Below, piece after piece: positions 25,604 to 33,673 of a DNA stretch of 33,837 nt; the first letter of the stretch is position 1, and each line of letters opens with the position of its first letter. The translations under genes and the position numbers were made by a program. The notes under the pieces were generated by a model that ran no database searches, had not been told where the DNA came from, and saw nothing but the letters and a program-made list of their open reading frames with translations. Source of the stretch: Clostridia bacterium (lineage in GTDB: Bacteria; Bacillota; Clostridia; Oscillospirales; CAG-272); the NCBI GenBank assembly GCA_024405755.1, contig JAKSOD010000014.1, positions 1 to 33,837 on the forward strand, written 5' to 3'.

Positions 25604-25726
25604 TCAGTTGCATCCGCAGCCGCATCCGCAGCCGCCGCCGGTGATGCTCAGAACGATAAGGATGGCAATGATAACCCAGATAAGGCACTGGTTGTTGTCA
25701 AAAAAGTTGCAAAGGCAGTTTCCCAT
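25604..25726 (-). CDS. 40-residue Cys/Gly-tailed membrane micro-protein
   Basis: A short gene with GGAGGAAAATATT before the ATG. The product has an N-terminal Cys pair (CLC), an acidic/Asn segment, one hydrophobic helix (about residues 14-30) and a C-terminal Gly/Cys tail with alternating GC residues ending CGCN. Small proteins of this layout are common in Clostridia and are annotated hypothetical; roles in spore coat or metal binding are guesses. It lies just downstream of the oxidoreductase terminator. Confidence 0.75.
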   Translation of the reverse strand: MGNCLCNFFDNNQCLIWVIIAILIVLSITGGGCGCGCGCN

Positions 25727-25740
25727 AATATTTTCCTCCG

Positions 25741-25798
25741 AAAAATTCAATATCGAGGAGTCGCGCCTGCGTTCTGCCGCTTCGTTCCTCCTCGATAT
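25741..25798 (-). terminator. Terminator after the Gfo/Idh/MocA gene
   Basis: An 11-bp perfect stem (25750-25760 with 25788-25798), 27-nt loop, and T5 on the minus strand, 30 bp after the oxidoreductase stop. Because the micro-protein gene begins only 15 bp further, the structure could also act as its leader attenuator. Confidence 0.75.
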
Positions 25799-25827
25799 CA
25801 TATTATGTCGGGATAAACCGCCGTGTG

Positions 25828-26901
25828 TCAGTTTTCCGCGAATTTTATCGTTTTTCCTTCGGCGTCGGAAGCAAATGCAGCCTCCATTACTTTCAGGACA
25901 CGGCGCATCTGGGCATGTGTGACGATCTGCTCTTCCTCACCGCGTATGGCGCGTATGAAATTGCGGTAATAATCGTGCACATCCGACTCCATACGTTCAA
26001 TGTATGAAGTTTCAAGAACCTCCTCAGCACGGGGAGCCATGGTCTTTGTTATTCCCGCTGCGGTTACAACGGGTTTTACGTCGTTCTCCGCTTTATCAAG
26101 GCAGGAAACGATTTTCGTGCGGTCGCGCCAGTCCTGAACGACAGCACTTCCCGCAGTACCCGCCATAAAGTATTTCGGAAGTGAAATAAAGTGGTGAGTA
26201 CCGACTTCAATGTGTCCCACGACACCGTCTTCAAAAATAATGTCAAGCTGAAAACCGTCGTCAACTTCATCATTGGCAATATGCTCGCAGAGACAGCGCA
26301 CCCCTTTGATCTTTTTGTCGTCAACGATACCGAGCATCTGGTCTATCAGATGAACTCCCCAGTCGTAGATCATTCCGCCTCCGTGCTCTTTTTCCTTTCT
26401 CCAATCCCCGGGAATACCGCGGGAACCCTGAACACGGGACTCGATCCGGAACACACGACCGAGCTTCGGGTTGTGGTACGCGATCTTCATCATACGGTAA
26501 TCCACATCCCAGCGGCGGTTCTGGTGAACGCTGAAAATTCGACCGCATTCATTTGCCTCGGCAATAACGGAATCAAGTTCTTCAACGCTGAGCGTGACGG
26601 GTTTTTCGCATATCACGTGCTTGCCCGCACGCAGGCACTGCTTTGCAAGAGGCGCGTGGCACTCATTCGGGGTGGCAATTGTGACGAACACAACATCAGG
26701 GTCGGCAAGCAGTTCATCAAGAGAATTATAAGCGCGGATACCGTTCTTTTCGGCTGCTTTTGCCCGTTCGGGCTTGATATCGTAGATACCGCAGAGGTAC
26801 GCCACATCACTTTTTTGCAGATGCTTGACATGCCAGCCGCCCATACCGCCGTATCCTATGACGGCACAGCCGACTTTTTCTGACATTATTATTTCGCTCA
26901 T
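25828..26901 (-). CDS. Gfo/Idh/MocA family NAD(P)-dependent oxidoreductase
   Basis: A 357-residue sugar-type dehydrogenase. The N-terminal Rossmann domain opens with 'VIGYGGMGGWHVKHL' (dinucleotide-binding loop, about residues 14-28), 'VTIATPNECHAPLAKQCL', and the catalytic-lysine motif 'HVICEKPVTL' (EKP near residue 97). 'GGMIYDWGVHLIDQML' is the C-terminal domain signature (DxxxH). The substrate is probably a cyclitol, sugar or sugar acid. GGAGAA lies 6 nt before the ATG. It has its own promoter at 26951-26979 and no sugar-pathway partners nearby. Confidence 0.94.
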   Translation of the reverse strand: MSEIIMSEKVGCAVIGYGGMGGWHVKHLQKSDVAYLCGIYDIKPERAKAAEKNGIRAYNSLDELLADPDVVFVTIATPNECHAPLAKQCLRAGKHVICEKPVTLSVEELDSVIAEANECGRIFSVHQNRRWDVDYRMMKIAYHNPKLGRVFRIESRVQGSRGIPGDWRKEKEHGGGMIYDWGVHLIDQMLGIVDDKKIKGVRCLCEHIANDEVDDGFQLDIIFEDGVVGHIEVGTHHFISLPKYFMAGTAGSAVVQDWRDRTKIVSCLDKAENDVKPVVTAAGITKTMAPRAEEVLETSYIERMESDVHDYYRNFIRAIRGEEEQIVTHAQMRRVLKVMEAAFASDAEGKTIKFAEN

Positions 26902-26950
26902 AATGTTTTCTCCATTTCATATACGGGTTGTGATCTTCTCATTGAAATAC

Positions 26951-26979
26951 ATTATAAGACAAAAAATAAGTGTTATCAA
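26951..26979 (-). promoter_or_regulatory. Sigma-A promoter of the oxidoreductase gene
   Basis: On the complement: TTGATA (26979-26974), 17-bp spacer, TATAAT (26956-26951). Confidence 0.85.
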
Positions 26980-27057
26980 GACATCGGTTGACATACTTCG
27001 GACAAAAGTTGCTCTGCGTTTTCCGTTCCGTTATTCAGCCGGGAACAATCATCCGTT

Positions 27058-27912
27058 TCATCTGCCGTTGTTCTTATCCTTATTCTGCGCCACCATATCG
27101 CGTAGGGATGCAAGAGCCTCTTTCAATCCGCCCACCTCATCAATGATGCCGTACTTTACCGCTTCCTCTCCGGCGAGGACGGATCCGACGTCAGTTGCGA
27201 TCTGATCGGGACGCATCATGAGTTCCCTCACCGTGTCCGCCTCCGCACGGGAATTACGGCAGATGAAATCAATGATCCTCTCCTGCATATCCCGAAAATA
27301 GGTGAACGTCTGCGGAGCACCCACCACAGTGCCGCTTATGCGTACGGGGTGTACCGTCATTGTCGCACTCGGAACGATAAAGGATCGCCGCGCGGCAACG
27401 GCAAGAGGCACCCCGATCGAATGTCCGCCGCCGAGGACAAGAGAGACCGTCGGTTTTGACATTGACGCCACCATCTCCGCTATGGCAAGTCCCGCCTCAA
27501 CGTCACCGCCCATTGTATTCAGTACGAGCAGAACACCGTCTGTATCTTCGTCTTCCTCAACTGAAACGAGCCTCGGGATCAGATGCTCGTATTTCGTGGT
27601 TTTCTGATTGTCACCGAGGATATAATGTCCTTCGATCTGCCCGATAATGCACATACAGTACACCGACTCATGACCGTTGCTGATGCAGACCGCACCGTCG
27701 GAGGCGTCACGGTTTTCCGCTTCAACACCGTTTTTCGGCTTTTTGTCGCCTTTTTCGTCCTTGTCACCGTTTTCGCCGTTTTCCTTTTTCTCGCCTTCTC
27801 CGCACTTTCCCCCGCTGACGTTTTCTTTACCGTTATTATTATAATTATTATCGCAGCCGTTATCGCAACCGTTTACGTCGTCGGCATAAACGTCAAATCT
27901 TCTGAATTCCAT
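27058..27912 (-). CDS. tepA: ClpP-like serine protease, TepA type (translocation-enhancing protein)
   Basis: A 284-residue protein of the ClpP/crotonase fold. The N-terminal ~75 residues are low-complexity Asn/Gly/Lys/Glu/Asp and probably disordered. The catalytic domain follows: 'LLVLNTMGGDVEAGLAIAE' (oxyanion strand), Ser165 in GGGHSIG, His188 in TMTVHPVR, as in B. subtilis TepA/YmfB. TepA is a cytoplasmic, membrane-associated protease linked to protein secretion and spore development. The ATG at 27912 is preferred over the TTG one codon upstream; AGAAAGG precedes it. It lies downstream of spoIIR. Confidence 0.88.
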   Translation of the reverse strand: MEFRRFDVYADDVNGCDNGCDNNYNNNGKENVSGGKCGEGEKKENGENGDKDEKGDKKPKNGVEAENRDASDGAVCISNGHESVYCMCIIGQIEGHYILGDNQKTTKYEHLIPRLVSVEEDEDTDGVLLVLNTMGGDVEAGLAIAEMVASMSKPTVSLVLGGGHSIGVPLAVAARRSFIVPSATMTVHPVRISGTVVGAPQTFTYFRDMQERIIDFICRNSRAEADTVRELMMRPDQIATDVGSVLAGEEAVKYGIIDEVGGLKEALASLRDMVAQNKDKNNGR

Positions 27913-28050
27913 CAATATAACCTTTCTGACCTTCCATGCTTGATTCGGAAAAATCCGCTATTATTATTTACCGCATATGTCAGAAAAATACTGCCGAATT
28001 TAAAAGCAATATCTTGGCAAAGGTTTTATTTTTTCAGTTAAATAGGATTT

Positions 28051-28857
28051 TCAGTCGAGCCACTCGCGGAAAAGTTCGAGAAAACGGAATCTCAGTTTGA
28101 ATTTCCGGTTTTCCGTTCCCGTAATCACACGGTATTCCGCGGGAGTCAATCCGACTTCCACGGCATCCGTACCGATGTCTGCGACAGCTACCTCCGTACC
28201 GGCTTTCCCCTTTGCGGTATCCGCCGGATCAATTATATCGCGGCTTTTTTCAGTTTCCTTCTCCGTATCCTTATCCGGAACGGCGGGAGTCAGGCACAGC
28301 GACGGGAACAGAACACACCACCAGTTATGTCCCTCGCCGGATCCCAGCAGTATCCTCACGGAGTTATACTCACCCGCGGGATATATCACGCCGCCGTAAT
28401 CACGGTCGGGATAGGTTTCCCTGCCCACCGTCATTGATGCTCCGTAAGTCATGTTCTCCTGCGCCAGCACCTTACACGCCGCCGCCAGCAGAACATTTTC
28501 ATTCATACGGACTGTTCGGATCGCCTCGTCAACATTACGACAGCCGCACAACAGTTTTTCCGTGACGCCGAGGATCTCGTCGCGGACTTTGAGCTTCACT
28601 GCCTGATCTTCATCACTGTCGGATTCCGCAAGAATATGCAGGCGCAGTACGTTCTCGTATATGTTTCCTTCTCCGTCTGCAGTTTTTCCGGCAGCATTGC
28701 CGTCAGACATACCCCTGCCGGTGTCCGGCCGCGAATCGGCTCCGCCGCAGATCACAGGGATCATTGCGGCGAACACCCCCGCGGCAAAAAGTACAAGTGC
28801 GGCGGCAGACAGCACGGCGCGGGATCTTTTTCTTTCCTTAAAACAAATTCTTCTCAC
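28051..28857 (-). CDS. spoIIR: Stage II sporulation protein R
   Basis: A 268-residue secreted signalling protein made in the forespore that activates SpoIIGA, which processes pro-sigma-E in the mother cell. Signature blocks are visible: 'LRLHILAESDSDEDQAVKLKVRDEIL' and 'GEGHNWWCVLFP'. An N-terminal hydrophobic segment (about residues 14-35) serves as signal/anchor. The start is taken as GTG at 28857 because AAGGAG lies 7 nt before it; a GTG at 28875 has no site. A Glu/Lys/Asp-rich insertion near the C-terminus makes it somewhat longer than the B. subtilis protein. Confidence 0.93.
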   Translation of the reverse strand: MRRICFKERKRSRAVLSAAALVLFAAGVFAAMIPVICGGADSRPDTGRGMSDGNAAGKTADGEGNIYENVLRLHILAESDSDEDQAVKLKVRDEILGVTEKLLCGCRNVDEAIRTVRMNENVLLAAACKVLAQENMTYGASMTVGRETYPDRDYGGVIYPAGEYNSVRILLGSGEGHNWWCVLFPSLCLTPAVPDKDTEKETEKSRDIIDPADTAKGKAGTEVAVADIGTDAVEVGLTPAEYRVITGTENRKFKLRFRFLELFREWLD

Positions 28858-28886
28858 TTCGGGACTCCTTATCACATTTTTATATG

Positions 28887-28916
28887 TAGTCGTCCCGCGC
28901 CGACAGATTATTATTT
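28887..28916 (-). promoter_or_regulatory. Possible sigma-F promoter of spoIIR
   Basis: On the complement: AAATA (28916-28912), 15-bp spacer, GGGACGACTA (28896-28887), close to the sigma-F -10 (GGNNANAHTR) with a weaker -35. spoIIR is sigma-F dependent in B. subtilis. The predicted start leaves a leader of about 23 nt. Confidence 0.35.
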
Positions 28917-28995
28917 GTCGGTTATGAGAAAGTTATTCATTTATTTTGCTTTTTTCTTTTTCGAAAAACGCTTTTCCCCGTGTCTTGCGGAATAA

Positions 28996-29823
28996 TCACT
29001 CTTCCGGAAGGGCGATCACGGAAAGCATAGTGCCGCGCACCCCCTTTTGCCTGCGGTGAGAAAAGTATTTCTTTCCGCCGTCGGCACAGCAGGTGCATTC
29101 ATCGCTGACATCAATATTCTCCGCCGGTATCCCGCACTTTTGCAAAAGATATGCATTTGCGGCTTTCAGATCCGCGCGGTATTTCCTTTTTCCTTCGGAA
29201 TTTATTCCCTGAAAAACCACGAACCGTTCACGGAGTTCCGGATCAAACGCCTCGTAAAAATCCTCCCCTACCTCGTAACAGCATGGCGAAATGGAAGGAC
29301 CTACGGCGGCAAAAATCCCGGATGTATCTCCGCCGAGCATAAGCAGTTTTCGTACAGCCTCACAGACTATCCCGGCGCCGGTTCCGCGCCAGCCCGCGTG
29401 GACGGCACCCACGGCTATGGGCTTCCCCGAACCGTCCTCGGCACAGAGCAGGATCGGAACGCAGTCTGCGGTCTTTATCCCCGCCGCTGTTCCGTGATCC
29501 GCCGTCACATAGCCGTCGCAGGAAAAAGCCGCTGTCCGGAAGTAACCCATTCCACGCTCCGCTTTGCCCACTTCCCGCACATCCGCGGAATGTATCTGCG
29601 GCACCGAAACGACATTCTCCGCTCTCACACCCACGGCTTCACAGAAAAGAGACAAATTCCTTATCACGGTTTCATCGGGATCTCCGCGTCCCGCCGCAAG
29701 ATTGAGTGACGACGTATGCGGCAGAGTGCTGACTCCTCCAACCCGCGTGGAGAATCCGTGAGGGACACGCAAAAGATCGGATCTCACATATTCAACCCCA
29801 TTTTCGGCTTGTACCGTTTCCAT
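28996..29823 (-). CDS. pgeF: Peptidoglycan editing factor / purine nucleoside phosphorylase (YfiH/PgeF, laccase-domain)
   Basis: A 275-residue DUF152/multicopper-oxidase-like family protein. Its metal site is intact: His78 in QIHSADV, Cys121 in KTADCVPIL and His142 in VHAGWRGT. Proteins of this family act as purine nucleoside phosphorylase/adenosine deaminase or as peptidoglycan-editing factor; both have been reported, so the role here is open. AAAGGAACAG precedes the ATG. It lies between recX and spoIIR. Confidence 0.93.
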   Translation of the reverse strand: METVQAENGVEYVRSDLLRVPHGFSTRVGGVSTLPHTSSLNLAAGRGDPDETVIRNLSLFCEAVGVRAENVVSVPQIHSADVREVGKAERGMGYFRTAAFSCDGYVTADHGTAAGIKTADCVPILLCAEDGSGKPIAVGAVHAGWRGTGAGIVCEAVRKLLMLGGDTSGIFAAVGPSISPCCYEVGEDFYEAFDPELRERFVVFQGINSEGKRKYRADLKAANAYLLQKCGIPAENIDVSDECTCCADGGKKYFSHRRQKGVRGTMLSVIALPEE

Positions 29824-29969
29824 TCAGGACTGTTCCTTTCTTTCTGTTAATCATTTGTTCTGAAAAAATGATTCGTTTTCAGACTTGCCTTTGTTCCTAT
29901 TATTTCACGTATCTGCGGAAAAATTTCGTCAAAAAAGTCGGTTTTTTCTTCCTTATCTGCATAATGATC

Positions 29970-30635
29970 TTATTCTTCGTCCGTCACTTCGTCTATACCC
30001 GCATCGCGGATCTCCCACGACGTAAATCCGCGCCGCATAAGTGCCGATATGCATTTCCGCCTTTCGTCGGGATCCTCCGGAAGACTGCCGTATTTTTTCT
30101 TTATGACTTTGCGGCAGATTTCCGCAAAATCCACCTTATCAAGATATGCTTCGGCATCTCTTACCGCCCCGTCGTTGTAGCCTTTTGAGCGAAGATGTGC
30201 AATAACGAGCCGCCTGCCCTCCCCGCGCCGAACGCGGAGTTCCGCTTCCCGCAGGGCATCACGCCTCTCATCGATCGCGCCTTCGGACTCTATTATTTCT
30301 GCCGCTTTTGCCGACTCGTCAGCCGAAAAGCCTCTCTGACGAAGTTTCCGCCGCAGATTTTCCGATGAATTTGCACCGAATGACAGCAGATATCTGCCCT
30401 TGCGCACTGCCATGCAGATCCGGCTCGCCGCCTGTGCTTCGTCGAATTTTTCCTCGGTGATGATGCCCTTGCGGATCTTCAGTTCTCTGTACTGTTCCGG
30501 TAAAAGCAGCAGCGACCTGCGCTCAGCATTGCCGCGACCGTTTTGTTCTCCGCAGATCCCGTCGGGAGTTATCTCACACTCGATAAGGATCGAACCGCCG
30601 TTGTCGGCGGTTCGGATACCTTTTATTTCTATCAT
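29970..30635 (-). CDS. recX: RecA regulatory protein RecX
   Basis: A 221-residue all-helical protein with three-helix repeats: 'AASRICMAVRKGRYLLSFGANSSENLRRKLRQRGFSADESAKAAE', 'DERRDALREAELRVRRGEGRRLVIAHLRSKGY' and a third C-terminal block. RecX binds inside the RecA filament groove and limits its activity. It starts 33 bp after recA, so recA-recX is an operon. The ATG at 30635 is preferred; a GTG at 30665 that nearly abuts recA is possible. Ribosome binding site weak in both cases. Confidence 0.92.
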   Translation of the reverse strand: MIEIKGIRTADNGGSILIECEITPDGICGEQNGRGNAERRSLLLLPEQYRELKIRKGIITEEKFDEAQAASRICMAVRKGRYLLSFGANSSENLRRKLRQRGFSADESAKAAEIIESEGAIDERRDALREAELRVRRGEGRRLVIAHLRSKGYNDGAVRDAEAYLDKVDFAEICRKVIKKKYGSLPEDPDERRKCISALMRRGFTSWEIRDAGIDEVTDEE

Positions 30636-30668
30636 TTGTTTTCTTTTTTTCTTTTCATTCTGCACGTT

Positions 30669-31793
30669 TCAGTTGTCGTCGCCGAGCAGATCGATATCAA
30701 GATCATCGTCAAGTTCGATATCAACGTCGTCGCCGCCCTCGGGTACTTCACCCTCCATCGCCTTCATATAGGCGGTGCGTACCTTTTCCTCAACCTCCGC
30801 AAAGAGCGCGGGATCCTGCTCTATCGCCTTGCGGGCATTGTCTCTGCCCTGACCGATACGCTCTCCGTTGTAGGAGATCCACGATCCGCTCTTTTGCAGT
30901 ACGCCGAAGGTCACGCCCATATCCACCATCTCGCCGGAACGGGAAATTCCCTTGCCGTAAAGAATATCAAACTCCGCGGTACGAAAAGGAGGAGCAACTT
31001 TATTCTTTACGACTTTGCACTTTACGCGGTTGCCGAAAATATCGTTGCCGTTTTTGAGCTGTTCGGATTTGCGCACATCAATACGGACCGATGCATAGAA
31101 TTTCAGCGCACGACCGCCGGTGGTGACCTCGGGATTGCCGTACATCACGCCGACTTTTTCACGCAGCTGGTTTATAAAGATAACGACACAGTTGGATTTT
31201 GATATAGCGGAGGACAGTTTTCTCATAGCCTGAGACATAAGTCTTGCCTGAACGCCGACCTGAGACTGTCCCATATCTCCCTCGATCTCCTGGCGCGGCA
31301 CGAGAGCCGCCACCGAGTCGATAACTACGATATCAATAGCACCGGAACGAACAAGGGATTCCGTAATATCAAGCGCGTCTTCGCCGCAGTCCGGCTGAGA
31401 AACGAGCAGATTGTCTATGTCAACTCCGAGAGCCTTTGCATAAACGGGATCAAGCGCGTGCTCTGCGTCGATGAAGGCGGCTTCTCCGCCGGATTTCTGC
31501 ACTTCTGCAATAACATGAAGAGCCACTGTGGTCTTACCTGACGATTCAGGCCCGAAAATCTCGGTGATCCTTCCGCGCGGAATCCCGCCGATCCCGAGAG
31601 CAACGTCAAGTCCTATCGATCCCGTATGTACCGCCTGCACTTCCATATGCTGATTCTCGCCCAAACGCATAACGGCACCGGAGCCGAAGTCACGTTCTAT
31701 CTGCGACAGCGCGGTCGCAAGTGCTTTTTTCTTTTCATCACGGTCGGAAACGGGAGTCACGGCGGCGGTTTTCTTTGATGCTTTCATTTTCAT
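30669..31793 (-). CDS. recA: Recombinase RecA
   Basis: A 374-residue RecA. The Walker A motif is GPESSGKTT (residues 81-89), with Walker B 'IDIVVIDSV', the loop L1/L2 segments '[18 protein letters not shown]' and '[21 protein letters not shown]', and an acidic C-terminal tail ending GDDN. The reading starts at ATG 31793 with GAAAGG 5 nt upstream; the ATG at 31787 is an alternative. Promoter at 31877-31905. No LexA-type operator (GAAC-N4-GTTC) was found in the upstream gap. Confidence 0.99.
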   Translation of the reverse strand: MKMKASKKTAAVTPVSDRDEKKKALATALSQIERDFGSGAVMRLGENQHMEVQAVHTGSIGLDVALGIGGIPRGRITEIFGPESSGKTTVALHVIAEVQKSGGEAAFIDAEHALDPVYAKALGVDIDNLLVSQPDCGEDALDITESLVRSGAIDIVVIDSVAALVPRQEIEGDMGQSQVGVQARLMSQAMRKLSSAISKSNCVVIFINQLREKVGVMYGNPEVTTGGRALKFYASVRIDVRKSEQLKNGNDIFGNRVKCKVVKNKVAPPFRTAEFDILYGKGISRSGEMVDMGVTFGVLQKSGSWISYNGERIGQGRDNARKAIEQDPALFAEVEEKVRTAYMKAMEGEVPEGGDDVDIELDDDLDIDLLGDDN

Positions 31794-31876
31794 TTAACCT
31801 TTCATTTTCGTCAAAAATCCGTATTCTTCCCCGCTCGGGGACACCCGCCGCAGGTCGGCGGATACGTTACGATCAT

Positions 31877-31905
31877 ATTATAAGCCTGTTTTTTTCGTTT
31901 GTCAA
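31877..31905 (-). promoter_or_regulatory. Sigma-A promoter of recA-recX
   Basis: On the complement: TTGACA (31905-31900), 17-bp spacer, TATAAT (31882-31877), a perfect consensus. The predicted transcript has a ~77-nt leader with two short GC-rich hairpins. Confidence 0.92.
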
Positions 31906-31922
31906 GAGTTTTTTAAAATAAA

Positions 31923-32001
31923 AATTCCAAAATAGGAAAAATAAATGTATTCGCGGATTTTTTTAGTTCGCGAATAAGTTCATAGTTCCTATTTTGGAAT
32001 T
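31923..32001 (-). terminator. Nested inverted repeat, probable terminator of the VTT gene
   Basis: Outer arms of 16 bp (31923-31938 with 31986-32001) and inner arms of 8 bp (31948-31955 with 31969-31976) are separated by symmetrical 9-nt internal segments. On the minus strand it is followed by a T-rich tract. It lies 21 bp after the VTT-protein gene and just upstream of the recA promoter. Confidence 0.7.
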
Positions 32002-32022
32002 CATTTGCCTTATGCTAAGTAA

Positions 32023-32808
32023 TCAACCGTTCTTTTCGCCGCCGTCGCTTCCGCTGTCGGAAATTCCGTCGGACAGATCGGAGGATGCGGCATTTTCTTT
32101 GCCGTTACGTTCCACTATCCGGGAATAGATCCACAGTCCCGCAAGGCTCACAACTCCCGTGACCGCCATGACGATCCCCGCGGTAAGGTAGTCGCCTTCT
32201 CCGGCAAAATGCCCTCCCACCGTGGAAGAGATCACGGACGGTATCCTTGCGATCAGAGAAACCACAAGAAATCTGCCGAGAGTCATGGGTGTCAGTCCCA
32301 CAAAATAAGTCAGAAGATCCTTCGGAGTTCCCGGAATGAAAAACAGCCAGAACACAAGCCTCCGCATTTTTCGCTCATCCATCAGAAAGGAATACTTTTC
32401 GATTTTCTCCCTCTCCACGAAGATCTCCACGAACTTCACGCCGAATCTCTTCGTCAGCAGAAAAATCACCGCCGAGCCGACGGCAACTCCGCCGAGGCAG
32501 ATCAAAGTGCCTTCAAAATACCCGAAAGCGTAGCCGACTGCGATCTCGATCGCCTCCCCGGGCAGCAGGGCGATCACGACCTGCAGAAACTGCACTCCGA
32601 GAGCGACCATACGCGACCACACGCCGAATGAGAGCAGCCATTCGCGGAACTGTTCCGGACTGTCTCCTATCTTTGCAAAACGCTTCCACAGCACATACGT
32701 CAGTGCCGCAAAAAGGATCACGACCACCGCAAGAGATATCAATGCATATATCTTTTTTCTGCGGGCTGCCGCCTTGCCGCCGCCCGTTATGCCTGTGTTT
32801 TTTCCCAT
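32023..32808 (-). CDS. VTT-domain (TVP38/TMEM64, DedA-like) membrane protein
   Basis: A 261-residue membrane protein with about six hydrophobic segments. The central 'LPGEAIEIAVGYAFGYFEGTLICLGGVAVGSAVIFLLTKRFG' and 'FFIPGTPKDLLTYFVGLTPM' motifs mark the SNARE-associated/VTT domain of the TVP38/DedA group, which includes lipid-flipping transporters. The C-terminus is Ser/Asp/Gly-rich. It starts 33 bp after rbfA with AAGGAAG before the ATG, so it shares the rbfA transcript. Confidence 0.9.
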   Translation of the reverse strand: MGKNTGITGGGKAAARRKKIYALISLAVVVILFAALTYVLWKRFAKIGDSPEQFREWLLSFGVWSRMVALGVQFLQVVIALLPGEAIEIAVGYAFGYFEGTLICLGGVAVGSAVIFLLTKRFGVKFVEIFVEREKIEKYSFLMDERKMRRLVFWLFFIPGTPKDLLTYFVGLTPMTLGRFLVVSLIARIPSVISSTVGGHFAGEGDYLTAGIVMAVTGVVSLAGLWIYSRIVERNGKENAASSDLSDGISDSGSDGGEKNG

Positions 32809-32841
32809 TGTCTTCCTTATTTTATATATAATCGGGCGGAC

Positions 32842-33246
32842 TCAATTTCCGTCGTCCTTTTCACCGTCGTCAGGTGTGTCCAAAGGTTTTTCCTGCTTTT
32901 GCAGACTATGAAGAAGTGATGAGATATGGGCACCGTTCGCCATGGAGTGATCGGGGCAGAAAGTCAGTTCGGGGGTCTGACGCAGATCAAGTTCCTGAGC
33001 AAGCCGCCGCCGGATAAATCCCGATCCCGATTTCAGTCCCCGTGCGACTTCCTTTTCTTTTTCCTTGTCGCCGTCGGCGCCGAGGATCGAATAATAAATC
33101 TTTGCGTATTTGAGATCTCCGCTGACCTCCGCTCCGGTAATGCTGACGAAGGCAGATGCCACACGCGGATCCTTGATCTCGCGGACGATCAGCGACAGTG
33201 CCTTCTGTGTTTCGTCGTTTATTCTGTCTCTTCTGTAATTTGCCAT
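32842..33246 (-). CDS. rbfA: Ribosome-binding factor A
   Basis: A 134-residue RbfA, needed for 16S rRNA 5'-end maturation and cold adaptation. The KH-like domain has 'RDRINDETQKALSLIVREIKDPRV' at the start and 'LKYAKIYYSILG' as its strand pair, ending near residue 115; the tail is acidic. AGAGGA precedes the ATG. It has its own promoter rather than sitting behind nusA-infB, which is the common order in Firmicutes. Confidence 0.95.
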   Translation of the reverse strand: MANYRRDRINDETQKALSLIVREIKDPRVASAFVSITGAEVSGDLKYAKIYYSILGADGDKEKEKEVARGLKSGSGFIRRRLAQELDLRQTPELTFCPDHSMANGAHISSLLHSLQKQEKPLDTPDDGEKDDGN

Positions 33247-33375
33247 TTCAAGTCCTCTTTTTGATTATTCCGCCGCAAAACGACGTTCTCACACCTTATT
33301 ATTTATCGTTCCGTTCCCGGCGATCTGCGGTAAATTATTCCGCTTCGGTCTGACCTCGCAGATCATAGCAGGATA

Positions 33376-33404
33376 ATTATACCACCGAACTCAACTGCCG
33401 TCAA
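33376..33404 (-). promoter_or_regulatory. Sigma-A promoter of rbfA and the VTT gene
   Basis: On the complement: TTGACG (33404-33399), 17-bp spacer, TATAAT (33381-33376), preceded by TGG (extended -10). The -35 lies only a few bp from the T-run of the preceding terminator. Confidence 0.88.
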
Positions 33405-33408
33405 GTTT

Positions 33409-33439
33409 AAAAAACGGGGCTGTCCGGATGAGACAGCCC
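33409..33439 (-). terminator. Rho-independent terminator
   Basis: An 8-bp GGGCTGTC/GACAGCCC stem (33417-33424 with 33432-33439) followed on the minus strand by CCG and T6. It ends the 55-residue peptide transcript. The arms match those in the intergenic repeats at 16942-16965 and 33785-33810. Confidence 0.92.
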
Positions 33440-33457
33440 GATATGCCAAGTCTTTCT

Positions 33458-33625
33458 TTATCTTCTGAACGGAATATCCGGAAGAATTATGGGGTCGTAT
33501 TTTCCGAAACTCGTGGTGATAATGTCTTCTCCCGCAAAAGCAACGATCTTCATTTCCGGTGCTTCGTATCTTTCACGTTTTTCCGCAGTATTGGCTGAAT
33601 TATTCATCTTTCGTTCCATAGTCAT
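33458..33625 (-). CDS. 55-residue peptide with YxxP and 'GEDIITTS' motifs, function unknown
   Basis: A short gene with its own promoter (33674-33701), a strong site (GGAAGGAG, 5 nt before the ATG at 33625) and its own terminator. The N-terminus is polar with Lys/Arg/Asn. The middle reads 'YEAPEMKIVAFAGEDIITTS', a motif I recall in many unannotated short proteins of gut Clostridia, followed by a variable tail with Pro-rich 'PIILPDIP' and a basic end. The YxxP motif is reminiscent of RiPP leader peptides, but no modifying enzyme is in the window. It has no Cys and no signal peptide. Confidence 0.78.
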   Translation of the reverse strand: MTMERKMNNSANTAEKRERYEAPEMKIVAFAGEDIITTSFGKYDPIILPDIPFRR

Positions 33626-33673
33626 ATGCTCCTTCCGGATTTCGTCATACACTGAATTTACATCGCAGTTCCT

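Noticed and set aside
29047..29709. 220-codon plus-strand ORF opposite pgeF
   Set aside because: PgeF has all its metal ligands and a good start; the antisense frame has no start signals.
31794..32001. LexA/SOS operator upstream of recA
   Set aside because: No GAAC-N4-GTTC-type palindrome was found; the visible inverted repeats have different sequence.
33458..33625. Lasso-peptide precursor
   Set aside because: A YxxP motif and a Thr before the tail are present, but no Asp/Glu falls at core position 7-9 after a plausible first core residue, and no B/C proteins are in the window.
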